Source of the DNA: Acidobacteriota bacterium
GTDB taxonomy: Bacteria; Acidobacteriota; Vicinamibacteria; Vicinamibacterales; UBA2999
Reading direction: 5' to 3'
DNA length: 33,058 nucleotides
Assembly (NCBI GenBank): GCA_003222635.1
Contig: QHWQ01000330.1
Coordinates: 1 to 33,058 of the forward strand
Part shown: piece by piece, positions 15,638 to 23,161 of the stretch
Layout: every line of letters begins with the position of its first letter
How positions within the stretch are numbered: position 1 is the stretch's first letter
The notes under the pieces: generated by a model
Seen by the model: the letters and a program-made list of their open reading frames with translations, nothing else
Told to the model about the DNA's origin: nothing
Database searches by the model: none
Translations under genes and position numbers: made by a program

Positions 15638-16690
15638 ATGGCTGACCACGACCCGAAGGTGCCCGCGACGACCAGCAGGAAGGCCGACGCGAACGCCAAG
15701 AAGCCATTCGAGGCGCCACGCCTGACCGTGTACGGCGATTACGGCCTGACGCTCGAATCGGATCTGCCGCTGCGAGCGGCTGCTCCTGCCGCCGGGCGGC
15801 CCATTGACGTCACCTTCACGATGGAGCCGTTGACCGGCTCCGCCCCTGGCACGCGCTCACCAGGCGAAGCCTTCTGGTATCAGAGCGACTGGGTTGATGA
15901 CCGTTCCGGCGCGCCCGGCCTCGTCATCTACCGTTCGCTGCACACCGGCGCATTCCGTATCCGCTACAGCGACGGCGTCGAATTCCTGATCGACGCCGAT
16001 GGCCGCCACATCGCCGGCCGCGCGCCATCGGACGCAAGCCTCGCTGACGTCGCCTGCTACGTCACCGGTCCGGTGCTCGGTTTCGTCCTGCGGCTGCGCG
16101 GCGTCATCGCGCTGCATGCCAGCGCCGTCGAGGTTGCCGGCAGGGCGATCCTGCTCGTTGGCGACGCGCGCGCCGGCAAGTCGACCACCGCCGCCGTGCT
16201 CGCGACGATGGGATGCAAGGTCATCACCGAGGACATCGCGGCGTTGTCGATCGAGCAGGAGACCGTCTCCGTCCGCGAGGGCTGTCCCGAGATTGCGCTT
16301 CGTCCGGACGCGGTCGCGCAGCTGTTCGGATCGGCGGAGGCGCTCCCCAGGTTCAGCGACACGTGGGAGAAGCGGCGACTGGACTTGACTGAAATGGGCG
16401 CCTTCTCGTCAGGCACGGTTCGCCTCGGCGGCGTCTACATGCTGACCAATACGGACTCGGTTCCCAACGCGCCGTGCATCACCGCGCTGTCGACCGGCGG
16501 CGCGATGGTCGAACTGCTCGCCAATGTGTACGGCAATCGCCTGTTCCACGACGAGCTGCGGATGCGGGAACTGGATACCGTGCACCGCGTCGTCAGGAGC
16601 GTGCCCGTGCGCGTCGCCGCCACCGGCGCCGAGCAGCGGCTGATCGGCCGCTTCTGCGAAGTCCTGCTCGATGATCTTCATCGCGCGTGA
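15638..16690 (+). CDS. HPr-kinase-like protein with lasso-leader-like N-terminus
   Basis: 350 residues from ATG 15638, preceded by GAGG with 5-base spacing; GTG 15632 is an alternative. From about residue 35 it matches HPr-kinase/PadeK-like proteins: YGLTLESDLPL at the start of the N-terminal domain, VIALHASAVEVAG, a P-loop GDARAGKST (residues 175-183) and ITEDIAAL. PadeK phosphorylates the C-terminal Ser of the paeninodin precursor. Residues 1-34 are not normal for this family: a polar stretch rich in Lys, Ala and Asp, then KKPFEAPRLTVYGD, which has the F/Y-x-x-P-x-L-x-x-x-G spacing of lasso leaders. The gene may therefore be a precursor-kinase fusion, natural or produced by deletion of the core peptide, the precursor stop and the kinase start. 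It overlaps the next gene by 20 bases. Confidence 0.82.
   Translation: MADHDPKVPATTSRKADANAKKPFEAPRLTVYGDYGLTLESDLPLRAAAPAAGRPIDVTFTMEPLTGSAPGTRSPGEAFWYQSDWVDDRSGAPGLVIYRSLHTGAFRIRYSDGVEFLIDADGRHIAGRAPSDASLADVACYVTGPVLGFVLRLRGVIALHASAVEVAGRAILLVGDARAGKSTTAAVLATMGCKVITEDIAALSIEQETVSVREGCPEIALRPDAVAQLFGSAEALPRFSDTWEKRRLDLTEMGAFSSGTVRLGGVYMLTNTDSVPNAPCITALSTGGAMVELLANVYGNRLFHDELRMRELDTVHRVVRSVPVRVAATGAEQRLIGRFCEVLLDDLHRA
15698..15739 (+). other. Lasso precursor leader-like motif inside the kinase gene
   Basis: Encodes KKPFEAPRLTVYGD (kinase residues 21-34). F24, P27, L29 and G33 match the spacing Y-x-x-P-x-L-x-x-x-G recognised by lasso B1 proteins. A complete leader would continue about six residues to a penultimate Thr and then a Gly-led core; here the sequence passes directly into the kinase domain start YGLTLESD. 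Confidence 0.6.
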
Positions 16691-17189
16691 CGCCTGGAGT
16701 GCGGAGCAGTGCGCGCGCGTCCATGGCGCCATCGGCCGCGCGCCGTTGTCGCCGGCCGAGATCTACGCCGACGACTATCGCGTCGATGAGCGCATTCGGC
16801 GCACGTTCGAGGCGGAAGTCGATCCCCCGATCATCGGCGAGGTCGAAGAGGCGATCGCGGGCATGCGTCCTCGCATCGCTCGCTTCTTCGGCATCCCCCT
16901 GGTTGGATCCGAAGGTCCCGGATTCCTGCGCTATCCGAGAGGCGGCTTCTACGCTCCGCATCGGGACGGTCTGCCCGGGGCGGGCGACCAGTTTCCACGG
17001 CGGATTTCGGTGGTGCTGTTTCTCACCGCGTGCGAAGGCGGAGAATTGCGCGTGTGGGATGACGGCGACGCGCCGATCGACATCGCACCCGTGCCGTGCA
17101 CGCTCGTCGCGTTTCCCGCGCACTGTCTGCACGAGGTGCTGCCCGTCACCGCCGGCGTGCGCGACGCCGTCGTCGACTGGTTCTACTGA
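16671..17189 (+). CDS. 2OG-Fe(II) oxygenase, second of two
   Basis: 172 residues of prolyl-4-hydroxylase-like fold. Iron ligands are His and Asp in YAPHRDGLPG (about residues 99-101) and the second His in HCLHEVLPV (about 155); the 2-oxoglutarate Arg is in GVRDAVVDWFY at the C-terminus. VVLFLTACEGGELRVWDD supplies the expected central strands. It is clearly a different branch from the first oxygenase of the set. The start ATG 16671 lies inside the kinase gene and the product ends in a compact domain without extra segments. It is likely a tailoring enzyme for the lasso product. The 3' end overlaps the convergent methyltransferase by 7 bases, so there is no room for a terminator between them. 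Confidence 0.82.
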   Translation: MIFIARDAWSAEQCARVHGAIGRAPLSPAEIYADDYRVDERIRRTFEAEVDPPIIGEVEEAIAGMRPRIARFFGIPLVGSEGPGFLRYPRGGFYAPHRDGLPGAGDQFPRRISVVLFLTACEGGELRVWDDGDAPIDIAPVPCTLVAFPAHCLHEVLPVTAGVRDAVVDWFY

Positions 17190-18115
17190 CGCGCCTGCCG
17201 TCTGAAACGTTCCAGCGACAGCGGTGTACCGAGAAACGTCGACTGGTTGAAGACACCCTTCGTCTCGCCGTTGCCGCGGCGCGCCTGCGTTTTCCACGCC
17301 CACACGTACTCGTCGTGCAGCAATGACGCTTTCAGCTCGAGAGAGACGACGTCGCCGGCCTCGAGGACGAGCGGTCGCGGCCAGGGAAAGAACACCGGCT
17401 CGTACACGAGCGTTGGACGCACATGCGCCGGCGCGTCCGGCGCATTCGAGATCTCGACGCCTTCGACGACCGTGCGATCGAAGCCTGCCGCGACGCCGTG
17501 TCCGACGCCGGCTCGCGCAATGACCCATTCCACGTTCATCTCCACGTCGGGATCATCGATGTTCGCGTAGTCGACTCCCGCGCAGCGCCGCGGAGGCGCC
17601 AGCAGCTGATCCTCGGAGATGCGGCCCCGCGCCCAGGCGTTGACGACCAGGTCGCGCGCCGCGCTCATGTCGATGCCAAACTCGTTCGCCTCCCACCCGC
17701 GCGTGAGGCGTGAGTACATCTCCGCTGCGTCGACGACCGCGGTCCAAATCGTGTCGCGGCGCGGAAGGATGACTCCGTCGGGCGCGAGCAGGCGCCGGCG
17801 GGCATCGACGATGGACGGGATGGCTCGTTCGAACCAGGGCAGCATGCCGCCGATGTCCGCGATCAGTACTTCACCGCGCTCGGGGAGCGTCACGTCGGTC
17901 GATCGCGCGTGATGAAACTCGATGCGGTCGGCGTATCCATTGGCCGCGGCGATCTCGCGCGCCACGTCGATGGCGTCATTCGGCTCGATGGCGTACACAC
18001 GGCGGGCGCCAAGCGCGCACGCGATGAGCGCGAAGATGCCCGTGCCCGTGCCGACGTCGATCACGATGGCGCCCGGCTTGATCGTCCGCTTCAGCGCGGT
18101 GACGAATGCGCCCAT
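17183..18115 (-). CDS. PRMT-like class I SAM methyltransferase, N-terminus probably truncated
   Basis: 310 residues. SAM motif I is IDVGTGTGIFALIACALGA, followed by RVYAIEPNDAIDVAREI, then the post-I and motif II/III region (IEFHHARSTDVTLPERGEVLIADIGGMLPW) as in protein-arginine-methyltransferase-like proteins; the C-terminal half is a beta-barrel-like domain. The usual family N-terminus (a YD..L..YG.MI.D segment before RM..F..AL) is absent. In this frame only DTVR precedes the ATG at 18115, after which the upstream sequence becomes unlike the family. This suggests loss of the first 15-25 residues together with the end of the adjacent HAD gene. It is last in the Wzc operon but abuts the lasso genes tail to tail, so it could serve either system. 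The substrate is unknown. Confidence 0.75.
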   Translation of the reverse strand: MGAFVTALKRTIKPGAIVIDVGTGTGIFALIACALGARRVYAIEPNDAIDVAREIAAANGYADRIEFHHARSTDVTLPERGEVLIADIGGMLPWFERAIPSIVDARRRLLAPDGVILPRRDTIWTAVVDAAEMYSRLTRGWEANEFGIDMSAARDLVVNAWARGRISEDQLLAPPRRCAGVDYANIDDPDVEMNVEWVIARAGVGHGVAAGFDRTVVEGVEISNAPDAPAHVRPTLVYEPVFFPWPRPLVLEAGDVVSLELKASLLHDEYVWAWKTQARRGNGETKGVFNQSTFLGTPLSLERFRRQARQ

Positions 18116-18719
18116 GCGGACCGTGTCCGCGCGACAGCCGGCCCGAGCCCTGACGCTTCGCTTCCTCGAACTGCTCGATGGCGTCGATTGCGGCCTGCAG
18201 CGTGCCGACCACGCCGATGCCGCGCGCCAGCGCCTGATCGCGAACGGTCGCGTCGTCCTTGCGCAGCAGGAGCACGGCCTTCGAGCGTGACGCCGCGATG
18301 ATGTCCACGCAGTTGGTGAGCCGATCGTCCACCGCGATGTCGAGCTTCAGCGCGTTCGCGGCATCGCCGCGCGAGCCGGGCACCGTCAGGACCGCGGGCA
18401 GCGGAAACCCCTGCATCTCGAGCCACCACTGCGTCTGGAACTGAGTGGTTTCGCCCGCGCTCGAGGGGCGCGTGGTCATGAAGTAGACCTCCCACCGCCG
18501 CTCGCGAGAAACCCGGTACAGCCGCTCGATCTGATCGGGTTCGTACGCCTCCAGCTGCAGCCACCACTGCGCCGTCCGGCTGATGTGATCCCAGACGCGT
18601 TTCATCGCGTCGGCCGCCATCTGCCCTCCGCCTCCTTCGATTTTCGCGGCCGTTTCACGGAAGGTCTTGTTGAAGTTCGCGATGACGCCGTCGACGTCGA
18701 ATCCCACCCGAATGCTCAT
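17976..18719 (-). CDS. HAD-family phosphatase (5'-nucleotidase-like), 3' end abnormal
   Basis: The start ATG 18719 overlaps the ligase stop as ATGA. MSIRVGFDVDGVIANFNKTF contains the HAD nucleophile motif D-x-D-G-V, and the middle has FMTTRPSSAG (motif II-like Thr) and LKLDIAVDDRLTNC (motif IV Asp pair), as in 5'(3')-deoxyribonucleotidase-like HAD proteins. Conserved sequence ends near AIDAIEQFEEAKR (about 18150). Beyond that the frame has no stop until 17976 and reads low-complexity Arg/His-rich residues antiphase to the methyltransferase. The native stop therefore seems to be missing, and the last ~55 residues are probably artefactual. A role in nucleotide or sugar-phosphate hydrolysis is possible; the connection with polysaccharide synthesis is positional only. 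Confidence 0.68.
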   Translation of the reverse strand: MSIRVGFDVDGVIANFNKTFRETAAKIEGGGGQMAADAMKRVWDHISRTAQWWLQLEAYEPDQIERLYRVSRERRWEVYFMTTRPSSAGETTQFQTQWWLEMQGFPLPAVLTVPGSRGDAANALKLDIAVDDRLTNCVDIIAASRSKAVLLLRKDDATVRDQALARGIGVVGTLQAAIDAIEQFEEAKRQGSGRLSRGHGPHGRIRHRAEADDQAGRHRDRRRHGHGHLRAHRVRAWRPPCVRHRAE

Positions 18720-20050
18720 GCCCGGACGATCTCCGATGCTGATTCGCGGTCCGCGACGGCGAGTCCCGCGAGAATGGCGGCCAGGAGCAGGTTGGCCGGG
18801 GCGCGAAGACCTGTCTCCCAGAGGCTCTGCACGGCCACCGCGGCGAGCGCCGCGCAGGCGCCAATCCGCACGAACCGGTGCGCGCCATCGTCGGCCGCGA
18901 GACGGCCGCGCGCCGTGCGCGTCAGCATGACGAGGCCCGCGCCGATCGCGACGGCGATCACCGCGCCGCCTTCGGTCGCCACCTGCAGATACTCGTTGTG
19001 CGCATGGTTGAAGAGCACCTGCCGTGACGTCTTCTGGTAGACGAACATCGCGTCCGCGAACGTCCCGACGCCGGTGCCGAGCAGAGGGAAGCGGCGGATG
19101 ATGCCGAGCGTCTCCCGCCAGATGACCAGCCGGCCCACCGTCTCCGACTCTGCGGCGGAAACGGAGCTGACGACGCGTTCGGCGAGCCCTTCGACGTTCA
19201 TCCACGCGGCGGCGCCGATGAGTGCGGCCGCGGCCGCGGCGCCGATCCACGCGCTGCGGACGTGGTCCCTTCGCGCGAGCGAGGTCCCCACGACGGAGGC
19301 TGCGACCAGCGCGATGAAGCCGGAACGCGAGAGCGTCGCCGCCAGCGTCAGGAGCATCGCGCCGAGGCACACGAGCGCGGTCAAGGCCGGCGCGTCACTC
19401 AACGCGACGAGCGTCGCGTGCGTCCCCTGCCGCAGGCGTTCGCTCATGTGCGCGCGGACATGCATCGCCAGGTATCCGCCGACCATGCAGATGACCAGCA
19501 CCAGCCAGGTCGCCAGCTGGTTGCGATCGACGAACGGTCCGAAGGGAACCGCGCGCGGATCGGGCACCTCCCATTTCCAGAGGATCGTTCGTGGCGCCGT
19601 CGCACGCTGCGCCAGCGACACGAGCGCGCAGGCAAATCCGAGCCCCGCCAGCAGACGCGCCGCCGTGCGGCTGCCGCCATGCGAGAAGGCTTCGCGCGAG
19701 GCCCAGAAGACCAGCGCCGCCATCAGCGCCAGCGTAAAGCCCGCGCGCGTGGCCGCGGGATGAATCGAGACCGGACGCCACAGGCCGAGCGGCGCGAGCA
19801 CGTACGCATCCTGCACGCCTGGCGAAGCGGGGGAGACGGCATTCAGCATCGGAGAAGGCAGCGGCAGCAGCTGCAGACCGATCAGCGCGAGGAGGATCAT
19901 GACCGTGATGTCGAGCGCCCGCGTGGACTGGTCCGCGGCGATGCGCGCTCCCGAGAGCAGAAAGAGGCCGGCGGCCGCGATGAGCGCCGGAACGACAGGC
20001 CACGAGTAGCGCCCGCCGATCGACGCGAGCATGAACGCCGCCAGCAGCAC
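18716..20050 (-). CDS. O-antigen ligase / Wzy-like polytopic membrane protein
   Basis: About 444 residues from GTG 20050. There are around ten to twelve hydrophobic segments and a WzyC/WaaL-type core: VDRNQLATWLVL, then a long soluble loop with ESETVGRLVIWRETLGIIRRFPLLGTGVGTFADAM and LFNHAHNEYLQVATEGG. R...W......I..FP..G.G.G and H..NEYL..A.E are the conserved ligase/polymerase signatures. It would join or ligate undecaprenyl-linked glycan at the periplasmic face. The start is unclear: the frame is open into the upstream gene, with no ATG or TTG near the Wzc stop; GTG 20050 or CTG 20068/20065 would begin just before the first membrane helix. It overlaps the HAD gene by 4 bases. Confidence 0.85.
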   Translation of the reverse strand: MLLAAFMLASIGGRYSWPVVPALIAAAGLFLLSGARIAADQSTRALDITVMILLALIGLQLLPLPSPMLNAVSPASPGVQDAYVLAPLGLWRPVSIHPAATRAGFTLALMAALVFWASREAFSHGGSRTAARLLAGLGFACALVSLAQRATAPRTILWKWEVPDPRAVPFGPFVDRNQLATWLVLVICMVGGYLAMHVRAHMSERLRQGTHATLVALSDAPALTALVCLGAMLLTLAATLSRSGFIALVAASVVGTSLARRDHVRSAWIGAAAAAALIGAAAWMNVEGLAERVVSSVSAAESETVGRLVIWRETLGIIRRFPLLGTGVGTFADAMFVYQKTSRQVLFNHAHNEYLQVATEGGAVIAVAIGAGLVMLTRTARGRLAADDGAHRFVRIGACAALAAVAVQSLWETGLRAPANLLLAAILAGLAVADRESASEIVRA

Positions 20051-20084
20051 GAGCGCCGCCGGCAGCAGCGACGGCCGGCGACGA

Positions 20085-22352
20085 TCAGCTCGCGGCCGGC
20101 GCTTCCGCGTAATAGCTCTTGTACTGGTGGCCGTAGTACCGCGAGTAGTAGTAGCGGTTCCGGTCGAAGTCAACGCGATTGAGGATAGCCGCAATCGAGC
20201 GCGGATGACCCGCCTGAAGTGTCTCGATTGCACGCTCCGCGAGGCGCCAGCGCGTCATCTCGGCGCCTACGACGAAGGACACGGAATGCACGAGCGGCGC
20301 GAGCACGACGGCGTCGGTCACCGCCAGGACTGGTGGAGTATCGATGATCACCCAGTCGAACGGACCGGTCGTCAGCTGATGCAGGAACGCGCGCATGCGA
20401 TCCGACGCCAGCAGCTCCGACGGGTTCGACGGCGTGTGGCCCGCCGGAATGACGAGGAGGTTCGGATCGCCGCAGCGCTGCACGACCTCGCGCATCCGCG
20501 CCTTGCCGCTGAGCAGCTCGGCGAGGCCGCGATCGTTGGGCAGGCGCATCGCCTTGTGCAGGCTCGGGCGGCGCATGTCGGCGTCGATGAGCAGCACGCG
20601 CGCGCCGCCGATGGCGAGCGCCAGCGCGACGTTGACCGCCGTCGTGGTCTTGCCTTCCAGCGGCTGCGTGCTGGTGATGGCGACGAGCCGCGTCGCGTCC
20701 GTGCCGCTGCTCGCCACCAGCGCGGTGCGCAGCGCGCGGAACGCTTCGCCGAAGTCGTGCGGCACCGGACCCGACAGCAGCGGGTGCCGCTCGCCGTGGA
20801 CCTTCGGCACGAGGCCGAGGAAATTCAGGTGCAGGCGCCAGGTCACGTCCTCGGGCGTCTTCACCGTGTCGTCGAGGTAATCGATCGCGAATGCCGCCGC
20901 GATGCCGAAGCCGAGGCCGAAGAGAATCGCCATCAGCCACGCGCGGCGCGTGTTGGGCGTGAACGGTGACTCGGGCACTTCGGAGCGATCGAGCAGGCGC
21001 ACGTTGTTCGCGCGGCTGTTGCTGACCACGCGCAGCTCTTTTTCACGCTGCAGCAGCGACTCGTAGACCTGACGGTTGCTTTCCGCCTCGCGCTGGAGCA
21101 CTGAGTAATCGATGCTCTTGCGGTTCAGATCCGTCGCCTGCGCCTTCTGGCCTTCCAGGTCCGCCGACAGCTGCTTCTCCTCGTCGAGCGCCGCCTGATA
21201 GTCGGCCTTGATGGCCGCGACGCTGCGCTCGATCTCCGCATCGAGCTGCCTCTGCGCGTCCTGGATCTGGCCGTTCACGCGCTGCACGTCCGGATGCTTC
21301 TCGCCGTACCGCTCCTCGAGCCGCACCCTGTCGCGCTGGAGCTCGACGATCCGCGTCTTGAGCTGCTGCACGAACGGGTTGGAGGCGATCTGGCTCAGGC
21401 CCTCGCGATCCTTCGTCGCGGCCACCTGGTTGTACAGCGCTTCCTTCTGGATGCGGTTCGTGCGCGCGTGCGACGCCGCGTCGTTGACCTGGTTCAGGCG
21501 CGAGACGATGATGTTCTGGCGATCCTCGAGCGAGATCGCGTTCTGGTTCTCGCGGTATTCCGCGAGCATCCGCTCGCTCGCCTGCACGACGCTCTGCTGC
21601 TTGGCGACTTCCTCGGTCAGCCACTGCAGCGTCTTGTCCGTGTTCTGCAGACGGAAGTCGAGATTCTCGTTGACGTACTCCTCGGCGAGCACGTTCACCG
21701 CGCGCGCCGCGAACTCCGGGTCGGCGGAGACGAAATACACGTCAACCAGCCTGCTGCCGCGAACGGGAACGACCTGCACGCGGCCGAGGAACGCATCGGC
21801 CTGCTGGTTCTCGTTGACCGGGCCCGCGGGACGCGGAGGCGGCGCCGCCGTCTGCCCGCGGAAGGGCGCGGCGATCTTCGCCTTGAGGTCGCTGATGACC
21901 TGCGTCAGCAGCGGCGGCTTGGCTCCCTTGCCGTTGAACTCCGGAACGTCTTCGAGCTTCACGCGCTTGACCGCGCGCAGCGCGAGATCGCGGCCCTGAA
22001 GAATCTTGTACTGCGTCTGGTAGTACGGCTCGGGATCGCTGTAGACCAGCTCTGGCTGCTTGAAGTCGACCTGCGCGGTGGTCTGCTCTTCGTCGATCTG
22101 GATGCGCGCCTGCGCCCGGTAGAGCGGCACCGTCGTGAACGTCTGGTACATCATCCCGGCGATGACCAGAACCGCGATGGCGGCGCACGCCTTCCAGTGC
22201 TTGATGATGATCGCGAGACGATCGAAGAGGTGAATGTTCGGGTCGGGGCTGAAGAGGCCGGCGGTCTTCCGCGCCTGCGGTTGATGGACGGGTACCGGCG
22301 GCGGCGACCCTGCCGCAGGACCAGTGGTTGAAAGTCCGCCCGGAGTAAACAT
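20085..22352 (-). CDS. Wzc-like polysaccharide co-polymerase / BY-family tyrosine kinase
   Basis: 755 residues. A Pro-rich N-terminus is followed by a membrane helix (about 54-72, HWKACAAIAVLVIAGMMYQTF), a Wzz domain, a long coiled coil (about 215-425), a second membrane helix (about 463-483) and a cytoplasmic kinase domain. This has Walker A QPLEGKTTTA (about 562), Walker A' VLLIDADMRRP (about 583) and Walker B WVIIDTPP (about 665). The C-terminus ends in a tyrosine cluster, YYYSRYYGHQYKSYY, the autophosphorylation tail. It controls chain length and export of the polysaccharide. It is the second gene of the operon starting at 23016, with only 4 bases between stop and start. Fully intact. Confidence 0.94.
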   Translation of the reverse strand: MFTPGGLSTTGPAAGSPPPVPVHQPQARKTAGLFSPDPNIHLFDRLAIIIKHWKACAAIAVLVIAGMMYQTFTTVPLYRAQARIQIDEEQTTAQVDFKQPELVYSDPEPYYQTQYKILQGRDLALRAVKRVKLEDVPEFNGKGAKPPLLTQVISDLKAKIAAPFRGQTAAPPPRPAGPVNENQQADAFLGRVQVVPVRGSRLVDVYFVSADPEFAARAVNVLAEEYVNENLDFRLQNTDKTLQWLTEEVAKQQSVVQASERMLAEYRENQNAISLEDRQNIIVSRLNQVNDAASHARTNRIQKEALYNQVAATKDREGLSQIASNPFVQQLKTRIVELQRDRVRLEERYGEKHPDVQRVNGQIQDAQRQLDAEIERSVAAIKADYQAALDEEKQLSADLEGQKAQATDLNRKSIDYSVLQREAESNRQVYESLLQREKELRVVSNSRANNVRLLDRSEVPESPFTPNTRRAWLMAILFGLGFGIAAAFAIDYLDDTVKTPEDVTWRLHLNFLGLVPKVHGERHPLLSGPVPHDFGEAFRALRTALVASSGTDATRLVAITSTQPLEGKTTTAVNVALALAIGGARVLLIDADMRRPSLHKAMRLPNDRGLAELLSGKARMREVVQRCGDPNLLVIPAGHTPSNPSELLASDRMRAFLHQLTTGPFDWVIIDTPPVLAVTDAVVLAPLVHSVSFVVGAEMTRWRLAERAIETLQAGHPRSIAAILNRVDFDRNRYYYSRYYGHQYKSYYAEAPAAS

Positions 22353-22356
22353 CTCC

Positions 22357-23016
22357 CTATCTGGGGCTAATCTGCGTCGTTTGCGACGTTGTCCGCGTCA
22401 CGTCCGCGCTCGACGCGACCGTCGTCACGAGCGTGGATGTCGGCGTCAGCGTGTTCCCGACAGCCGCTTTGACGGCCGCAGACGCAGCGGCCACGCGCAC
22501 TTCGGTCTGCCGCACCTCACCGCGCGCAAGCGTGGTCATCGTGCTTGCGCCGACCACGGAGCCGTCTGCGCCGAGCAGTTCGACGATATAGACATTGCTG
22601 TCAAGGTCGGCGAACTGGAATTGGCCGTCCACGTCGCCCGTCGTCTGTGCGATCACCTGCCCCGTGCGCATGTTCCGAAGCAGCACGCGCGCGAACGGAA
22701 TCGGCGCGTTCAACGAGGTGCGCGCTCTCCCGACGAGCGCGCTGACGACTGGCGTGCCATGAGCCGAGGCTGCAGACGCGCGCGGCGCGTTCTGCGTGGC
22801 TGGCGCGGCTTGCCTGAACGCCGTCTGCTCGATGGCGCGGCCGCGGACCGGCTGGCCCGCGAAGCGCGCTGCGTCATTCGCGCGCGCCTCGAGTACGGAC
22901 TGCGGCACGAAGCGCCACACGGACTGCGCCCGGACCGGCCGGAATTGTGGCCAACTCAGCAGCGCCACCATCGTCAGCACGATGGCCGCCTGAACACCTA
23001 AATGCGTGCGGTGCAT
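22357..23016 (-). CDS. Exported protein with carboxypeptidase-regulatory-like domain
   Basis: 219 residues. A signal peptide (MHRTHLGVQAAIVLTMVALLSWPQF, cleavage near PVRAQ, residue 31) precedes a variable region and one beta-sandwich of the carboxypeptidase-regulatory/SdrB-like type at about 90-170: PVVSALVGRARTSLNAPIPFARVLLRN, TTGDVDGQFQFADLDSNVYIVELL. The C-terminal 40 residues are Thr/Ser/Val-rich and low complexity. It is the promoter-proximal gene of the Wzc operon, so it may be a periplasmic or outer-membrane accessory of the export machine. The function is otherwise unknown. The only ribosome-site-like sequence is AGGA about 10 bases before the ATG. Confidence 0.75.
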   Translation of the reverse strand: MHRTHLGVQAAIVLTMVALLSWPQFRPVRAQSVWRFVPQSVLEARANDAARFAGQPVRGRAIEQTAFRQAAPATQNAPRASAASAHGTPVVSALVGRARTSLNAPIPFARVLLRNMRTGQVIAQTTGDVDGQFQFADLDSNVYIVELLGADGSVVGASTMTTLARGEVRQTEVRVAAASAAVKAAVGNTLTPTSTLVTTVASSADVTRTTSQTTQISPR

Positions 23017-23104
23017 GGGTTTGCAATCCTACTATCGGTCGCTATCGGCCCCATCAACAGAGGCATACCGGACTCGATACGACACGAACGGAGGGGAGAG
23101 GACA

Positions 23105-23133
23105 ATTCTCAAAAAAAATCCTCCGTTTGTCAA
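23105..23133 (-). promoter_or_regulatory. Consensus promoter of the Wzc operon with flanking inverted repeat
   Basis: On the minus strand: a perfect -35 TTGACA (23133-23128), a 17-base spacer ending in eight T residues, and -10 GAGAAT (23110-23105). The predicted start near 23098 leaves a leader of about 80 bases. Arms AACGGAGG (23087-23094) and CCTCCGTT (23120-23127) form an 8-bp inverted repeat whose centres are 33 bp apart and which brackets the -10 box; this could be an operator. The leader also has two CTATCGG copies exactly 11 bases apart (23031 and 23042 on the plus strand). Confidence 0.78.
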
Positions 23134-23161
23134 TTCGGTTTACACGTTATTTTGCAACGAT

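Noticed and set aside
15734-15760. Possible lasso core GDYGLTLE (Gly1 to Glu8) directly after LTVY in the kinase gene
   Set aside because: The spacing of Gly and Glu would allow an 8-residue ring, but the penultimate leader Thr is at -3 rather than -2, and the sequence YGLTLESDLPL is the normal beginning of the kinase family.
23087-23127. Inverted repeat near 23.1 kb as an intrinsic terminator for the rRNA methyltransferase gene
   Set aside because: The loop would be 25 bases and no T-run follows the second arm on the minus strand; the T-run lies between the arms and overlaps a good promoter.
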